Positions 35,501 through 44,521 of a stretch of DNA of 64,000 nt are shown piece by piece. Under the pieces are notes generated by a model. That model was not told where the DNA came from and ran no database searches. It was given only the letters and a program-made list of their open reading frames with translations. The DNA is from Tubulanus polymorphus (taxonomy: Eukaryota > Nemertea > Palaeonemertea > Tubulaniformes > Tubulanidae): positions 21,750,485-21,814,484 of the forward strand of contig NC_134027.1 of NCBI RefSeq assembly GCF_964204645.1, in the 5' to 3' direction. Each line of letters begins with the position of its first letter. The stretch's first letter is position 1. The position numbers and the translations under genes are program-made.

Positions 35501-37849
35501 AAAATCTTTTGATATATTATCAATAAAATCTTTGGAGTAAACTTGCTTGAATTGTTAAATTGATTGGCTGATCTATACCAGAAGAGAGCTTTTTTGGATT
35601 TAAAAGGAATGAAAATTTATCTCTTATACTTCTGTTCTATTTTAGTTCTGGTGGATTCAATGATATCTATAAGATCTCCTACCTATACTACAGTCCAATA
35701 GCAGTATTTGTAATAATAATTGTGGCTAGTTTAGTCAGTTGGTGTTCAGGTGAGTAGCTGATCTTACAATCCAGGCTCTCTGTCGTCTTAGAATAGACAG
35801 CTATGGAAACATTTTGAATGAAATCCTTAAGAATTTCCATTAAAAAACTCAAACAATTAGTCTAACTGGAAAACAAATATATGTATGTATCTATAGATAT
35901 TTGAAAGATTTAATTGCCTCCAATAATTGAAAATGTTGCAATAGACACTGTGTTCATTTGTACCACCATGCTAATAGCTAAGCTCAGGTCGACTTACGAC
36001 CCAATCAGATCGTCAGATCGAAAGGAGGCTTCAGTGATTTTTTAACCGGGAACCCTTCCCACAGAAGTTGACTTATGTCCGCGAGGGTTTGAACACAGAC
36101 CGATCGTCAGCCGAATCGCAAGGGTAGAACCAGTTCTATTTTCTACTACCCGATCAGATCCTCATAGTCGATCAGCGACGTGTTTTGCATCACATGATTT
36201 AAACTCGGCGATGATCGAGTCGTAGTCGACCTGAGTGCTCTTCAGATCTTGCACAAACGAATCAGCAATCAGTGGCCACGTGTTTACTACCTCAGTTCTT
36301 ACGACGATCTGATCAGGTCATAGGTCGACCTGAGTTTTTAGCTTATGACTGGAGAAGTCGAATGTTCCATGGTAAACAAGTTGCAGTATGGCGTTGATAC
36401 TGGTATCATTAAGTTTTATTTACTGCAAGTAACCTAAAGACACTGAAGTTAAATTTTTACGCAAAACTGGTTACAGGCTTAAAACTGAAGACATCAAGAT
36501 GTACATGTATCTTTTTTTTAAATCATTTTCAGGCTTTAATGGCGATCGTTACATTGATAGTCGACTGATCTATCCAGTTTGTGATAAGATTTGTTGTTGT
36601 CTTCCAAAACGATATCGCTGTTTACTCCAAAAACAAGTAAGTATTACGTCCTGTCTACTGTAAACGATACGCTAGATGCCAGCACAGAACCCAAGTGTCA
36701 ATTGACAACAAAGGAATTCACTCTTCCTTGTTAAATAAATGCCTTCACCCAGGTTACTGGTCGGAAAATGCGTACACTGGTACCGGTACCTGAACACTAC
36801 TGTCACTTTCGGGGTGATTTGATTGAAAGAGTTGATAAGTTGAATGAGGATGGTGATTTTTCAATGCATCAGTGCATCAGTGTCTCAACCTTAGGTTCCT
36901 GGCCTGATAGATGACTCCTGAGTGCTAGTAGTAGCTCAAATGTTACTTCTCCACAGAGAGATAACTGTTATAGATATAAGCCAGTGTTAATAATAAAGAT
37001 TTCCCTTCTCAGGGAGGGATGAGTAGAGTCTTATGGGCTAGGGGTAGTTCAAATACCAATCTCTCTGATACACAATTAGAAATATGCTAATATCAATTTC
37101 ATTTCTCATGTAATGACTGATTAGTTAGATTTATATAGACTGGGGATAGACTAATACCAACTTCACTTTTCGTGAAGAGATTACTTAACACATAGGTAAT
37201 AGGTATAGGCTAGGGGTAGTTCAAATACCAATTTCAATTTTCATGGAGAGATGACTGATACACAGAATTGATTAGGCTAGGGATGGATCTAATACTAATT
37301 TCGCTTCTCATGGAGAAACAACCGATTCACAGTTAAGAGTTAATAAAGCTAGGAATAGTTCTAATGCTAACTCTTGTGCCGTCGATATAACGATACATGT
37401 TCACAGTTAGAGATATAAGCAGGCCGAATCCAGCAAACACCAGACCAGATTTTTTTTCCGAAGTATTTTGGTTGGATGTGTGGAAAATTAGAATTCGAAA
37501 TTAGCGTCCCTGCAAATGCTCAGAATGCTTCTGTAGGTGGTAAAATTCTCGAATTCTCTGCTGTAGGGACCCCACATCCCCTGCAATAATTTTATAAAAC
37601 GGTATTCGGGACAATAGGCTGAATCGCTCTTGACAAGTTTTAGATAGTTCGTCTTCTAAATTGCTGAATTGATTCTTGTAATTTCAGCGTGAAACAATAC
37701 CTTGCATCTCATCGACGGTCGGTTTAACTAAATACAGCGAAGACGTTGCTCCAAGCGAGATGTTAGACGATTCATCGTCGAACGGAAAGTTACTTAACAA
37801 ACGCGAATCACTGCAAAACGGTGACCCTGCGTCAACGACTAAAGTGTGA
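23467..37849 (+). CDS. sodium-coupled monocarboxylate transporter-like SLC5 protein, complete 14-exon gene
   Basis: This is a plasma-membrane Na+/solute symporter, closest by eye to SLC5A8/SLC5A12 (lactate, pyruvate, short-chain monocarboxylates). Exons: 23467-23811, 24850-24915, 25022-25073, 25168-25235, 26259-26413, 29688-29828, 30894-31023, 31495-31583, 32309-32436, 32949-33106, 34439-34635, 35646-35749, 36533-36636, 37688-37849. All have GT/AG borders and agreeing phases, giving 632 residues. Family signatures: KDFLLGGRNM, SAVSVLGTPAEVYSFG, YMAIVIYAPALA, GGMKAVMWTDVFQ, VYGANQTMLQRYLS, CDPISAG, ALSTVSSGVNALATVCLEDF, GMAGGPILGVFTAGILFPF. NFT and NVT glycosylation sequons lie in the loop before the last helix. 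The C-terminus is TTKV, a class I PDZ-ligand pattern. The chosen ATG has A at -3 and G at +4. Substrate within the family is inferred. Confidence 0.95.
23873..24000. repeat. inverted-repeat fragment in SLC5 intron 1
   Basis: GGCCAGTTGCTCAAATGATGGTTGAAG at the left and TTAACCAACTTTTGAGAGGG at the right form imperfect opposed ends, with AACCGGTGGATAAAG / CTATCCACTAGTTAGC inside. A small non-coding MITE-like relic. Confidence 0.55.
25262..25475. mobile_element. degenerate MITE, GCCGCGATCAC family, SLC5 intron 4
   Basis: CAGGTCAAATTTGGCCTGTG, GCGTGAATGCGCTCTCTATAA and CAAATTTGACTCAG match the family in order. The termini are lost. Confidence 0.6.
26470..26530 (-). mobile_element. SINE-family fragment in SLC5 intron 5
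   Basis: Reverse complement of the GTGGCAGAGTC..GATG.CATCA..TTCAAATCCC module (here GGGATTTGAAACTGATGGCATCAAGACTCTGCCAC). The same module occurs at 27020, 30365, 32862 and 40766. Confidence 0.6.
26594..26881. mobile_element. piggyBac-like MITE in SLC5 intron 5
   Basis: It has TTAA on both sides (26590-26593, 26882-26885) and termini CCCTTTCAGTGCTGGC / GCACTGAAAGGG. It is highly similar to the 13554-13825 copy, with an extra GCGGTGTAGAC segment near the right end. Non-coding. Confidence 0.93.
26936..27076 (+). mobile_element. tRNA-derived SINE copy, SLC5 intron 5
   Basis: CAATCTGATTGGCGCC, TTGGGCTAATCAGG, CCGTGGCAAAGTCTCGATGTCATC and GGATTCCAAAAGTCCC parallel the copies at 30283-30432 and 32786-32908. 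The second half has A-box- and B-box-like motifs. Confidence 0.6.
27077..29010. other. SLC5 intron 5, remaining part
   Basis: AT-rich intronic sequence with no supported exon or element border. A minus-strand frame at 27491-27826 is open but has no start, splice site or family evidence. Confidence 0.4.
29015..29090 (+). mobile_element. dispersed repeat fragment (CCAGGTA..ACTCCT family)
   Basis: ATTAGGCCAGGTAGCATTTACTCC, then GGCAATGAGGTTAGCATCTTGCCCAGG, matches 12770-12815. A further fragment lies at 29350-29420, and the GTTCCACAG MITE is placed between them. Confidence 0.55.
29204..29313. mobile_element. GTTCCACAG-type MITE, complete, SLC5 intron 5
   Basis: A 110-bp near-perfect hairpin: GGACCCAGTTCCACAG at one end, CTGTGGAACTGGACCC at the other, with GAGTTAACTCTGAGTTAAAG inside in opposed orientation. 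Relatives: 40425-40540, 42758-42867, 46897-46995, 48476-48585, 51970-52079. Confidence 0.88.
30283..30432 (+). mobile_element. tRNA-derived SINE copy, SLC5 intron 6
   Basis: TTCTGATTGGCTAATC, CTTGGGCTAATCAGGCAG, ACCGTGGTTGAGTCAATCGATG and AAGTTCAAATCCC in the family order. A minus-strand B-box-like GGATTCGAACCCAG just upstream (30123-30136) suggests a second, opposed SINE. Confidence 0.65.
30571..30864. mobile_element. MITE, GCCGCGATCAC family, next to SLC5 exon 7
   Basis: A full-length copy inverted relative to 17693-17996: AGCTGCAATCACACAGC at the left and GTGTGATCGCGGTT at the right. It ends only 29 bases before exon 7 begins (30894), so it abuts the region that must hold the branch point and polypyrimidine tract. 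Confidence 0.9.
32786..32908 (+). mobile_element. tRNA-derived SINE copy, SLC5 intron 9
   Basis: GGATCTGATTGGCACC, AATCAGGCTTTTCAGGCAG, GTGGCAGAGATTCGATGTCATC and AAATTTAAATCCCTC match the family. A minus-strand GAGATTTGAACCTG at 32608-32621 marks a further relic. Confidence 0.6.
33195..33319. mobile_element. truncated piggyBac-like MITE
   Basis: GTACTGCTATAGTGCATCTACACC, TGTGGTGTATTAGC and the terminus CTGAAGGG|TTAA match the right half of the family. It shares its TTAA with the next copy at 33324. Confidence 0.7.
33324..33569. mobile_element. piggyBac-like MITE in SLC5 intron 10
   Basis: TTAA flanks (33320-33323, 33570-33573), with ends CCCTTTCAGTGCG / ACACTGAAAGGG. The internal CCCTATAGTGCTGG, ACTATAGTGCGTCTTCACCG and CAGGGGCTGCCATTTTTC match the family. 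Confidence 0.9.
33600..34438. other. SLC5 intron 10, remaining part
   Basis: AT-rich intron with a C run at 34297-34308 and opposed GTACGCA/TGCGTA..TTACATACGCAT motifs. No exon seen. Confidence 0.35.
35976..36344. mobile_element. inverted-repeat element (CTCAGGTCGAC) in SLC5 intron 12
   Basis: AGCTAAGCTCAGGTCGACTTA at the left and TAGGTCGACCTGAGTTTTTAGCT at the right are imperfect inverted repeats. The interior has many GATC/GTCGA words in both orientations (GATCGTCAGATC, CCGATCAGATCC, ACGATCTGATCAGG). About 370 bp and non-coding. Confidence 0.8.
36900..37400 (+). repeat. degenerate minisatellite in SLC5 intron 13
   Basis: At least five diverged units of roughly 75-95 bp, each with GGCTAGGGGTAGTTCAAATA-like text followed by CCAATTTCA.TTTTCATGGAGAGA and an ACTGATACACA motif (near 37037, 37135, 37207, 37284, 37352). 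Confidence 0.75.
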
Positions 37850-39637
37850 CAAATTCAAACGTCACTGCAAGGTTGCGTTTTAGGAGTCTCAGGAGTGATA
37901 TTATAATTGGATTTATGCGTTAGTGAGCTTGCGTTACTTTGCAAACTCCCTTGCAGTTTTTTCCCTACCTTTGTAGAGCGTCGGATGCATAGAGCTTTAC
38001 GCGAAGCAATCCAACCCACTGATTTTTGTTAGCTGGTCCAATCAAACCTTTTGTAGTATATCATTGAATAATTGACCAGTTCTGATTGGCTAATCCGTGA
38101 ACCGGGTAATCACATACCTATTCTCATGCCCCACACTCGTCCAACATATCAGGGTTTCATTCTGTGGGAGTCTAGGAATAGTCTAGGGATAGTTTTGAGG
38201 TTCCAAGACTCTGCCTTCCCATTGAAGTTGCCTGTCGTCAAAACATACAACCTATAAATTATATGCTATCAGAAGTTGCAATCTTTCTAATGTGTATCTT
38301 CAAAGATTGCTTACATTAAGAGGTACCTACCCACTTGCGGCATTTGACGTGGCTGCTTTATCTGAAAAATTCCCTTACTTTCCTTATAGATTCCTGCCTT
38401 CCAATTTTCCTAGAAACGACCCAGTTCTAGTCTTGTGATGATATCACAAGTGTTTGAATCCCTATCATGCAAGGGAGAAACTTTTACTTAAGAACAGTAG
38501 CACAGATTAGCGTTGAATCTATATACAAATGTTAAATGGACAACTTGCATTAGCATTTCTTGACCAGAAATTGTTCGTGATGACTATTTCAGAGATATAG
38601 AAATAGTAGATATGCAAATCTTTCATTATCTGCAGTGTGGTATTGTGGTGGGTTTTACGAAATTTGCCAAGCTCTGGACAGTGCAGGACATTCTGATCAT
38701 TGCAAAGATATTTTGTGACTTCAGCTGTTAAGTTGCCTTTATGAGAATATTATGTGTACAATATGCATCTAAATAGGCAGCTAATGTTAATGGTTGAGCT
38801 TTATCCAAGAATTTTAGAAGGGATTTTTGCTTTATCATTTGAAATATGTGTACTTAGAAATTGTTAGTCCTTCTTGTGGGAAGATAATGAGACACGCGAT
38901 GGCGCCTGGTTTGAGAGGTTAACCAAACGTTGTGTTGGGAGTTGATAAGGATTGAAGATGCTGCAGTGCTTCCTCTTTCGATGCATATCGCGAAAAAATA
39001 TTCTCAGAAACATAGCTATATACGTATACGTCAAGCTCATACGATAATAACTGGTCATAATAATGCATTTAATTTAAAAATAGGTTTGTGTGATTTTAAA
39101 GGTTACATTTTTCGTAAACGTTAGTCCGATAAACTTGCATGTCAGAGGAAAACATTCGATCCAATTTGTTCCTGGTCTTCAAATAGTACCATCACAGTTA
39201 CATACGGATTTTTGAAAAGCGGTAGTAGTAAATCCGAATGATTAGAGATGTATTACAGTAAAACTAATATCTGAAAGTCTAACGATCAACATTAAGCAAC
39301 CAGGAACGCTGACTCCTCAAAAAAAATCTGCTAGGTAGCGCTGGTAATCTTTGTGCTTTGCCCCGCATTCTCAGCGTAAGCGTTAAACAATAGATTTTCT
39401 AGACTGGTTGGTGGTTTCTCCTTTCAATCAGCATTTTTCATGGTTCGGTCAAGTTTTTAAAGACTTAACAAAACTGTAAAGCATTATTCTCAATGGTTGC
39501 GGGGAAAATATTACATATAACAAGGAATCTACATTTTGTATTGTCTATCGCTTACGGTGAGGGTACTGGTGAATTTTGAAGAGCGCAAAGGCAAATGTAT
39601 TGTGAAGTCAAGGAGTTGGCGTTCCTGTTCACATATA

Positions 39638-39804
39638 CAGCGGAACCTCGTTACAGCGAACTGCCAGAAAATATGTTCGTTATAACCGATAGTTTATTAT
39701 ATCCAGTATGAAATCAATCAAATTTTCTTACTTGGGATGAAATTCTATATTTGTCATATCCGATGAATCGTTGTGTCCGAGTTCATTATAACGAGGCTCC
39801 ACAG
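39638..39804. mobile_element. MITE with CAGCGGAACCTCGTTA ends
   Basis: TA|CAGCGGAACCTCGTTACAGC at the left and TTATAACGAGGCTCCACAG|TA at the right are imperfect inverted repeats flanked by TA. This CTCGTTATAACGA type of end is common in pogo/Tc1-like MITEs of animals. A right-end fragment recurs at 63640-63715. Confidence 0.8.
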
Positions 39805-40424
39805 TAGTTCTATGGTCTGACACAAAGGCGTATTTCAAATTTCAGATGTAAATATTCTGCCCCTTTGCTCAATACTGTGATGACGAACTTACAATTTACC
39901 TATATCCTAACAATAGTTTTTGAAACTTAATTTGGGGAATTTCAAAATAGGAAATTCCTATCAAATCTTCTGAGCCAAGCAAATACCTAAATGAATCTAC
40001 ACTACAGTACTTATCAAACAGTAAGACCTATAAATGAAATCGATTTGAACTGATTTTTCATCTCCAGAAAAGGGTTAAGATCTCAAAAACTGCTTATGAT
40101 CTCAACTAAAACTAGGCTTCAACGTTTCATCTGATAATGAATAAATTTTGTAGTAGGTTTTTACGTGAAAAAATTACGAGTAAATAAATGTTTTAGATTG
40201 TTAGAAGATCTAGTCTTGATTAAGTCTAAAAACGAAGTTGAAATATCGTGTGAAGAATGTTGTACATGTATGTTTAGTGTGCGTGTGTTAAATGCACTTT
40301 AATTTGTAAACTATTTGTAACGGAATCAATGCAATTTTATAAATAGGAATGTATACGTATTATACATTGTACAGTATATTGAAGATTTACAATCATAGGC
40401 TAGTATAAACCTCTCAAGGGTTCA

Positions 40425-40540
40425 GTTCTACAGTTCTGAGTTAAGATTTGAGTCTTGGGTTAACTCATTGATTAGAAAATGAACTAACTTTAACTCAAGA
40501 GTTTACTGTTACAACTGTGATACTGGGCCCTGGTTACCAG
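40425..40540. mobile_element. worn GTTCCACAG-type MITE
   Basis: GGGTTCAGTTCTACAGTTCTGAG at the left and TGTTACAACTGTGATACTGGGCCC at the right, with TTAACTCATTGATTAGAAAA inside. The same layout as 29204-29313, more diverged. Confidence 0.75.
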
Positions 40541-40749
40541 TGTAGATGGTGGCCAAGTAGTATGTACATGTAATATGCACGGTTAAGTAGCAAGCTGTAT
40601 GTGCCTTGTTTGTGTGATAATAATGATAAATCGAATTAACATTAGTGAAATAAATTCTGTTCAGTTTTGCTCTTGAAGATTTACGAGGAAACAGCTGTCT
40701 GCTATGACACTATCGATTTTTGCACTCGCAACAGTATTTCTAGAAGGAT

Positions 40750-40822
40750 GGCATCGAGATTGCCACGATACCGTGGCTGGCTGAGTGTAACGATGCCATC
40801 AGGTTCGAATCCCTACCGAGGT
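40750..40822 (+). mobile_element. tRNA-derived SINE fragment
   Basis: ACCGTGGCTGGCTGAGTGTAAC (A-box-like) and CAGGTTCGAATCCCTACC (a good B box) at SINE spacing. It is the best-preserved pol III-like module of this family in the window and sits exactly where the triplicated gene unit begins. Confidence 0.65.
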
Positions 40823-41320
40823 AGGGTGACTAGAACCAGGCAAGTTCCCTAGAACGATGTCAAATTCAGCTAAAAAAAGATTGGATAAAACATAATTTAT
40901 AGTGCTAAATATGCTGACACCATTTTCTACGGACATCGACAACATGTGAGGAAATGTGTTTTACCATAACTAAAAGGAAAGACCATTCAAGTTCCAGTTG
41001 TGGATTTTCACTAGAATTTTTCCTTGGCCTAAAAATGTGTCATAGTTGGGAATTGGAGGGCTATGATTTCATCAGGCTCTTAGCTCGCAATGAATGCACT
41101 CGACGCTGGCATACTAGTACACACACATGACTTATTCTCTTGTAAGTCATTTATTACCGAACAGTGGTTTCCGGTGAAATTAATGGATAGGTATGGATTT
41201 ACTGAACGGCAATCTGAATTAATGGTGGGGACTCATCTAATCATTTCAACAAATCGCTGAGGATTTCCTTTATATTAAATTTCAGAAAACACAAAATCCT
41301 TCAATACTTTGAGTTTCTAA

Positions 41321-41460
41321 GATAAAATCCCACTATTTACAGATTAAAATAATTTAAAAACCAGAATTGATTTATTCAATCTAAAATATATAAAAGACAC
41401 GACATTTCGATCTCACCCTAGAGATCATCGTCAGGTGTGATATATAGACTAAAACAGGGG
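41321..41460. mobile_element. hairpin MITE, left half (TAAGATAAAA family)
   Basis: GATAAAATCCCACTATTTACAG, then ATTTATTCAATCTAAAATATAT, GACACGACATTTCGATCTCACC and AGAGATCATCGTCAGGTGTGA, as in 45841-46050. The right arm is missing. Confidence 0.75.
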
Positions 41461-41609
41461 TATATATACAGAGGGGGACAGGTTAATTGAGTAAATATAT
41501 ATTCATAATTCGGTGAAGCAAACTTTGAGTTTCTGTTTGAAACTCCGTGACCACTTTTCTCCATTTCGGTTCACGGTTTACGAGGCACTTGTGTATTTCA
41601 CGCTCAGGA

Positions 41610-41800
41610 GAAGCACTTTTCGGTCCGAAAACGTCGTTCAGCGCCAGAAAGACGTTTTCTCGTCAGATTTTTGCTGTATCGGAAAAATAACGATGTCAAT
41701 ATGCAAAAACGCCCAACGTTAGAAAAAGCACATTCCGGCCTGAAAACGTCGTTCAGCGCGAGAAGACGTTTTCACGTCAAAACTTTGCTATATCGAAAAA
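41610..41800 (+). promoter_or_regulatory. paired GAAAACGTC..GACGTTTTC units upstream of copy 1
   Basis: Two ~115-bp tandem units each contain GAAAACGTCGTTCAGCGC followed by GACGTTTTC (41627-41659 and 41742-41773), so each carries a short inverted repeat. The same pair occurs upstream of copy 3 (50832-50983). Located 290-440 bp before the start codon. A regulatory role is inference. Confidence 0.35.
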
Positions 41801-41963
41801 AACGACATTTTCGAATTTTATTTCTTACAAAATATGTATTACTTTCTAAGAGCAAGACGATTTAAAGCCATGTTGAAGGCCTATACATTTGGAAGATTTT
41901 CCATGAAAACTAGGATTGCGAGCAATGATTGGAAAGCCAGTTGCTATGATATCACAAAAAACG

Positions 41964-41976
41964 GTTACTAGGTAAC
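41964..41976 (+). promoter_or_regulatory. conserved palindrome GTTACTAGGTAAC, copy 1
   Basis: A perfect palindrome about 90 bases before the ATG of copy 1, kept in all three copies at nearly the same distance. It resembles RFX X-box half-sites (GTTAC/GTAAC). A conserved GATTGG (inverted CCAAT) lies some 30 bases upstream. Confidence 0.4.
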
Positions 41977-42064
41977 TCCGTGTTTTTTGGTTGCTGGTCA
42001 CTGGATGCATCCAGATCACTTTCTGCGTGGAATTCAGCACTAGTTGCTACCTCTCAGCGTAGAG

Positions 42065-43238
42065 ATGGACACAATTCCTAGATTCCCCGATTGGGCGACG
42101 ATTGATGAATCGAAAGTATTTATGGATGGTAAATATATATTCATAATTCGGTGAAGCAAACTATTATTCATACTTTAATTCAAGTTTGATGGGTTTTTCA
42201 ATACACTAGACGAGTATGAAAACGATTAAATATCACCTTTTTAGATCCTGAATTTTATCTCGATGGCAAAATGTACACAGTTTACAACATTCAGACCATA
42301 CCCGGTAATTAGAAAATTCAGTTTGAACCATTCAACTACTGTTCTTTTTTATATTCGGCTATTCGAGTTACCTTTTCCATTGTAGGCATTCCCGAAGACT
42401 TTTGGGTATCAGCGCCTCGTAACACTGTTCTTTTAACTAATTACCCCACGTATCCGTCAGAACAAATGAAAATTATCGGAAGGTCAATTGGATGGGATAC
42501 CGGGCGTGCCATGACCAGAATCTCCAACGAATCGAACTGGTGGAAAATAGAATTGAATGAAAGCGAGCTCCCGACACCGCTGAAATTATCAGTATTTAAC
42601 AAGGACGACATCGAAATCAAGTCGGAGCCTAAAGCAGTTCGCTTTATCGATTCACGACCCGGTATTCATTTTCTACAGTGGGGATATGGGTCCGTACAGG
42701 TTTTACCGTACTATCCGGAAGGTAAACATCTTTTATTTGCTCGTTATGATAAAACACTGGACCAGTTCCACAGTTGTGAGTTAGGGTTAACTCTCAGTTA
42801 AAATTAGTTCATTTTCGATTAGTTAACTCAGAGTCATACCGTAACACAGAACTGTGGAACTGGGTCCTGATTCTGTTCTACTCTTTATTGCAAAATCCTC
42901 ATTCCGTTTTAGAAAAATCGGATGAGTTGAATTCGGAAGTTGATGACGAAAAAAAACTATGCAACGTCAAGGAATCACATTGCGAATCGGAACCAGAAAT
43001 AATTGTAGTTCCCGAAAAAGTAGTGAATGTCGAAACGAATGAGAAAGGCTCTACTGGATTCAAAGGTAAGCATCTAATAATAACAAACCATAGAGGCAGG
43101 CTGTTGTAGGCCTGTTAGTTTGTCTTTCGATGGTATCATCTAAAATTGTTTATTTTCTTTGCAGGGAAAGTTAGAAAAATCGCCAAATTCCTCAGGAGAA
43201 GTGTCCTAAGAGCATTCGTTTGCGGCGGTGGCCGATGA
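42065..43238 (+). CDS. tandem novel protein family, copy 1 (five exons, 228 residues)
   Basis: Exons 42065-42128, 42245-42304, 42386-42721, 42913-43065, 43165-43238, all GT/AG and phase-consistent. The protein starts MDTIPRFPDWATIDESKVFM with no signal peptide. Exons 1-3 (about residues 1-153) encode a Trp- and Tyr-rich probable beta domain (FYLDGKMYTVYNIQTIPG, WVSAPRNTVLLTNYPTYPSE, GRSIGWDTGRAMTRISNES, GIHFLQWGYGSVQVLPYY). Exon 4 encodes an acidic linker. Exon 5 encodes a cationic amphipathic tail (KVRKIAKFLRRSVLRAFV) ending CGGGR. Copy 1 is the most diverged (acidic linker two residues longer, an additional Cys pair). I do not recognise the family. A cytosolic, membrane-binding role is a guess. 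Confidence 0.85.
42758..42867. mobile_element. GTTCCACAG-type MITE in intron 3 of copy 1
   Basis: CTGGACCAGTTCCACAG at the left, CTGTGGAACTGGGTCC at the right. It is present at the same position in all three gene copies, so it was inserted before the duplications. Confidence 0.88.
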
Positions 43239-43280
43239 ATTCTTTTTTGTTTTATTTTAAATTATATCGAGACGTTTCAG

Positions 43281-43363
43281 TTGTCGCGAGGAGGTCTGGT
43301 TACATGTTGGAGGGATTGCTAGAACTCGTTGACGACTCGCATCAGAAGATACTGAACCGGTAA
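43281..43363 (+). other. possible alternative last exon, copy 1
   Basis: Just after the stop of exon 5, an acceptor (GACGTTTCAG) is followed by a frame in the phase of exon 4's donor, encoding VARRSGYMLEGLLELV then DDSHQKILNR and a stop. It is intact in the other copies (about 48993-49075 and 52486-52568). It could be an alternative exon replacing the cationic tail, or simply 3' UTR. Confidence 0.25.
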
Positions 43364-43763
43364 TTAACCTAGCAAACCACCGAGTTTAGTAAGAGCCGAA
43401 TTATTCTAAGAGGGAATTTGTAATGTCAGGGAAAAACTATTAGAGCTTAGAGATTTCAAGGTCAAAGTTTTTTTATATCATCTACTTCTACGAAAAATTA
43501 TTATTGGTAAAATTTCAATAATTATTGTTTTGATACTTGAAGAATTTTAGTTGAGAAATATCTAGACGAAACGGCATCAGAGTTCTCAAGCGCATCACTC
43601 TATAATGTCGAGGTGTATCTCAGCTCCTAGTTCTGCTCTCCATTACAACATTCCCAAACGTGTACAACTCGTTAACCCCCGAGCTGGGTTCTTAATCGAT
43701 GATGGTTTTCTGATTGCGAGAAGTAATCGGGTTCTATCAGTTCAATGAACCTCTGTTTCTAGT

Positions 43764-43860
43764 CCTCTGTAGCGGCGACTAAACGTCTCTCGTTCCAATG
43801 AACTGTGATTCGGGCCTATACCGCCAAATAAATTCATTTCTTCAAACACATGTTTTATCT
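43764..43860 (+). other. 3' flank block of copy 1 with AATAAA, shared with the GPCR gene
   Basis: CTCTGTAGCGGCGACTAAACG, CTCTCGTTCCAATGAACTG and CCGCCAAATAAATTC include a polyadenylation signal and recur 3' of copies 2 and 3. A diverged version lies just 3' of the GPCR (about 45610-45700). This is probably the end of the transcripts. Confidence 0.6.
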
Positions 43861-44521
43861 TACTTATCTTATCGCAGGTGACACGATCCGTTTGTTGGTT
43901 CGATTTTTGAGGACACAAATTTTCAGAATCAACAAACACATTTGGATACAGTGGAGTGATATTTGAAGGCGCATCACGAGTAATGGATTTTTTTAGTTTT
44001 TCTCGTTCAAATATTTCAATCTTATGTTCAATTTCTTGTGAAACATCATTTAAATTTTTATTTCATATTGTTTTTTCGATGGTTTTATTTTATTATCTTT
44101 TTATGCTGAGAGTGTCTTTCTGTCTCCCATTTATAAGGAAAAAATATTATGAAGTTGAAATGTGCGGGAATCTTGACCTCTGGCCTGAAACCCTAACTTT
44201 CCCATCACGTTTCTAAATGTTTCGTTGGTTCTAAAATAATCGAAAATGTGAATGTTTATTTGTTGGGAGACTTAGATGAAATTTTTAACTTATGCAATCG
44301 AAATCGAATCTAAAGTGCAGTGTGCAATGAACGAATTTGGCCAGGAAATGTAGTTTTTTTCAATGAATGAAACACATAGAAGCAGAAGTGCGCAAATTTA
44401 TTCAAGAATACCTACGACATGGCATACGTAATGAAAGTGGAAGTTTACCAGATTGGCGCACAATAGAATTATTGAGCTATTTTACAGAGATTGCGGCTTA
44501 GGGCTACAGCTGGCCTACGAG

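Larger units (their letters stand above)
37850..40660 (+). other. probable SLC5 3' UTR followed by intergenic DNA
   Basis: The stop codon is at 37847-37849. AATAAA-type signals occur at about 40139, 40183 and 40649, so the 3' UTR may be long, but its end cannot be fixed. A pogo/mariner-like MITE lies at 39638-39804 and a worn GTTCCACAG MITE at 40425-40540. Confidence 0.4.

Noticed and set aside
40766-40815. True tRNA gene
   Set aside because: A good B box is present, but no cloverleaf with acceptor and anticodon stems can be drawn. It fits a SINE module better.
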